Of a stretch of 6,389 nt of DNA, positions 5,021-6,389 are shown piece after piece. The stretch is from Ruminococcaceae bacterium UBA1405 (GTDB lineage Bacteria; Bacillota; Clostridia; Oscillospirales; Ruminococcaceae). Numbering within the stretch: the stretch's first letter is position 1; every line of letters starts with the position of its first letter. The DNA lies in assembly GCA_002305685.1 (NCBI GenBank), contig DBQB01000026.1:1-6389 (forward strand), in the 5' to 3' direction. Made by a program: the position numbers and the translations under genes. Below the pieces are notes generated by a model, which was given only the letters and a program-made list of their open reading frames with translations, made no database searches and was not told where the DNA came from.

Positions 5021-6331
5021 ATGGAGATGCAACAGCCAAGAAAGAGATTTTCCGTTGCCTGTTATGGCGCACCGAACGACGGGGTGACACCGGCCACAGA
5101 ACAGATTCAGGCGGCGATTGACGATGCCGCCCATTGTGGCGGCAAGGTGATTGTACCTGCCGGAACCTATCATGTCGGATCCCTGTTTTTAAAATCTGGA
5201 ATCGAGTTCCATCTGGAGGAAGGAGCACGTCTGTTGGGCTCCACCGACGAAGCGCAGTATCCTGTCATCCCATCCCGGGTAGCCGGGGTAGAGCTGGAGT
5301 GGCCTGCCGGTGTGGTCAATATCATCGGTCAGCGCGATGTAGCGCTGACCGGCAGCGGCACCATCGACGGACAGGGTCCCTTTTGGTGGAACAAATTTTG
5401 GGGTGAGGACCGCAAAGGCGGTATGATGAAAGAGTATATCGACCGCGGGCTTCGCTGGGCGGTGGACTATGACTGCACCCGTCCCCGCAACGTCCTGGTC
5501 ATGAACTGCGAAAATATTCTGCTCAGCGGCTTTAACAGTGTGCGTTCTGGATTTTGGAACGTACACCTGTGCTACTGTAACCAGGTACATGTCACCGGTC
5601 TTACCATGTGGGACAACAACGGTCCCAGCACGGACGGGGTGGATATCGATTCCTGCCGTGATGTCCTGGTGGAGCGCTGCACCATCTCCTGCAACGACGA
5701 CAGCGTGTGTATCAAAGCCGGGCGGGATGCCGATGGTCTGCGGGTTAACCGGGTCTGCGAAAACGTGTTGGTGCGGGACTGCAAATTCCTGGCTGGGGAA
5801 GGCTTGACGCTGGGCAGTGAAACCTCCGGCGGTATCCGCAACATCCGACTGGAGAATATCACCTTTGATGGGACTGCCTGTGGTTTTCGCATGAAGTCTG
5901 CCCGTACTCGCGGTGGCGTTATTGAGAATATTCAGGTCTCCCATCTGCGTATGACCAATGTCTCCCGGCCCATCACCTTTCAGCTGGACTGGTTCCCGGC
6001 TTATAGCTACTGTGCGGTACCGGATGACTATCAGGGAGAGATCCCCAAACGCTGGACCATCCTCTCTCAGCCGGTGAACCCGGAGAAGGGAATTCCTCTT
6101 GTCCGCAACATCCTAGTAAAGGATGTTGTTGCCACCCTCTCGGAGGACAGTGAAAAGCATTTGGCCTGGAAACAATCCTGTGCCTTTGACATCAATGCCT
6201 ATTCCCAGAGGCCGATGGAGGACGTTACCTTCGAGGACGTGGAAATCACTGCCGACACCTTTGGGGAGATCGCGGGGGTCCAGGGACTCAAGTGGAAAAA
6301 TGTAACCGTGACCATTGCAGGTAAAAAATAA
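5021..6331 (+). CDS. GH28 (polygalacturonase-family) glycoside hydrolase, cytoplasmic
   Basis: This protein of about 436 residues has a pectate-lyase-like right-handed beta-helix and would hydrolyse galacturonic-acid linkages in pectin or rhamnogalacturonan fragments. The opening R-F-S-V-A-C-Y-G-A-P-N-D-G-V-T with the A-I-D-D-A segment and G-G-K-V-I-V-P-A-G-T-Y is the usual N-terminus of the family. GH28 catalytic motifs are recognisable: S-T-D-G-V-D (Asp205, the NTD motif), N-D-D-S (Asp226-Asp227), G-E-G-L-T-L-G-S-E (259-267, in place of the usual GHG) and R-M-K (290-292, usual RIK). The His-to-Glu change at 260 is notable. There is no signal peptide, so it likely acts on imported oligosaccharides. 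ATG at 5021 is chosen because GGAG (5010-5013) lies 7 nt before it; GTG at 5015 is too close to that site. The palindrome at 4986-5005 suggests sugar-dependent control. No transporter for its substrate is in the window. Confidence 0.87.
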   Translation: MEMQQPRKRFSVACYGAPNDGVTPATEQIQAAIDDAAHCGGKVIVPAGTYHVGSLFLKSGIEFHLEEGARLLGSTDEAQYPVIPSRVAGVELEWPAGVVNIIGQRDVALTGSGTIDGQGPFWWNKFWGEDRKGGMMKEYIDRGLRWAVDYDCTRPRNVLVMNCENILLSGFNSVRSGFWNVHLCYCNQVHVTGLTMWDNNGPSTDGVDIDSCRDVLVERCTISCNDDSVCIKAGRDADGLRVNRVCENVLVRDCKFLAGEGLTLGSETSGGIRNIRLENITFDGTACGFRMKSARTRGGVIENIQVSHLRMTNVSRPITFQLDWFPAYSYCAVPDDYQGEIPKRWTILSQPVNPEKGIPLVRNILVKDVVATLSEDSEKHLAWKQSCAFDINAYSQRPMEDVTFEDVEITADTFGEIAGVQGLKWKNVTVTIAGKK

Positions 6332-6366
6332 AAATAGCAGAGCCCTGCCGCAAGGTTTCCGTACAG

Positions 6367-6389
6367 TGATATGCTCCCTTCTAGGTAGA
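6367..6389. mobile_element. Possible terminus of an IS3-family insertion sequence, cut by the window edge
   Basis: The last bases, beginning TGATATGCTCCC (6367-6378) and ending AGGTAGA, resemble the TG...CCC...TAGACA style of terminal inverted repeat found in clostridial IS3-type elements. Only the first 23 bases are present, so neither a transposase nor the partner repeat can be seen. The 35 bases between the glycosidase stop (6331) and this point show no clear terminator. The call rests on recollection of similar ends and is weak. Confidence 0.25.

Noticed and set aside
5189..5944. 251-codon open frame on the minus strand opposite the GH28 gene
   Set aside because: Shadow of the GH28 coding sequence; no family resemblance and no start context.

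Overview
The window looks like part of a chromosome from a Gram-positive, anaerobic gut-type bacterium, most likely a clostridial relative (Oscillospirales/Ruminococcaceae-like). This is inference from roughly 50% GC genes, strong AAGGAG-type ribosome binding sites, frequent GTG and TTG starts, a lipoprotein-anchored binding protein, and the gene content. All recognised genes are on the + strand.

Layout: 1-417 has no convincing gene. It contains a cluster of stem-loops (211-282) resembling the hairpin ends of IS200/IS605-type elements. A strong extended -10 promoter (418-445) then starts a polar amino-acid ABC transporter operon: binding lipoprotein (670-1539), permease (1611-2285) and ATPase (2278-3027). 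A perfect 13-bp stem-loop (1555-1584) separates the binding protein from the permease. At 3028-3072 a consensus promoter lies inside a long inverted repeat, followed by a cytoplasmic-looking M14 zinc carboxypeptidase (3099-4796). An intergenic stretch (4797-5020) holds small inverted repeats, a terminator-like hairpin and a 20-bp palindrome. Next comes a signal-less GH28 polygalacturonase-family glycosidase (5021-6331). The right edge may be the terminus of an IS3-family element.

The most interesting element is in the 5' leader of the transporter operon. A short gene of 26 codons (527-607), with its own ribosome binding site, encodes a peptide ending HHCHHHHC. The DNA for the second half of this peptide is complementary to the stretch containing the ribosome binding site of the binding-protein gene. 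The predicted long-range stem would hide that site. The pairing block tcaccattgc occurs twice in the His/Cys codons, so a ribosome stalled there could shift the pairing to a form that leaves the site free. This looks like a translational attenuator in which shortage of charged tRNA-His and/or tRNA-Cys turns on amino-acid import. The mechanism is inference; the peptide and the complementarity are seen directly.

Together, the genes suggest nutrient scavenging: regulated amino-acid uptake, a peptidase that could trim imported peptides inside the cell, and an intracellular pectin-oligosaccharide hydrolase. The last two appear to be separately promoted units rather than part of the transporter operon.
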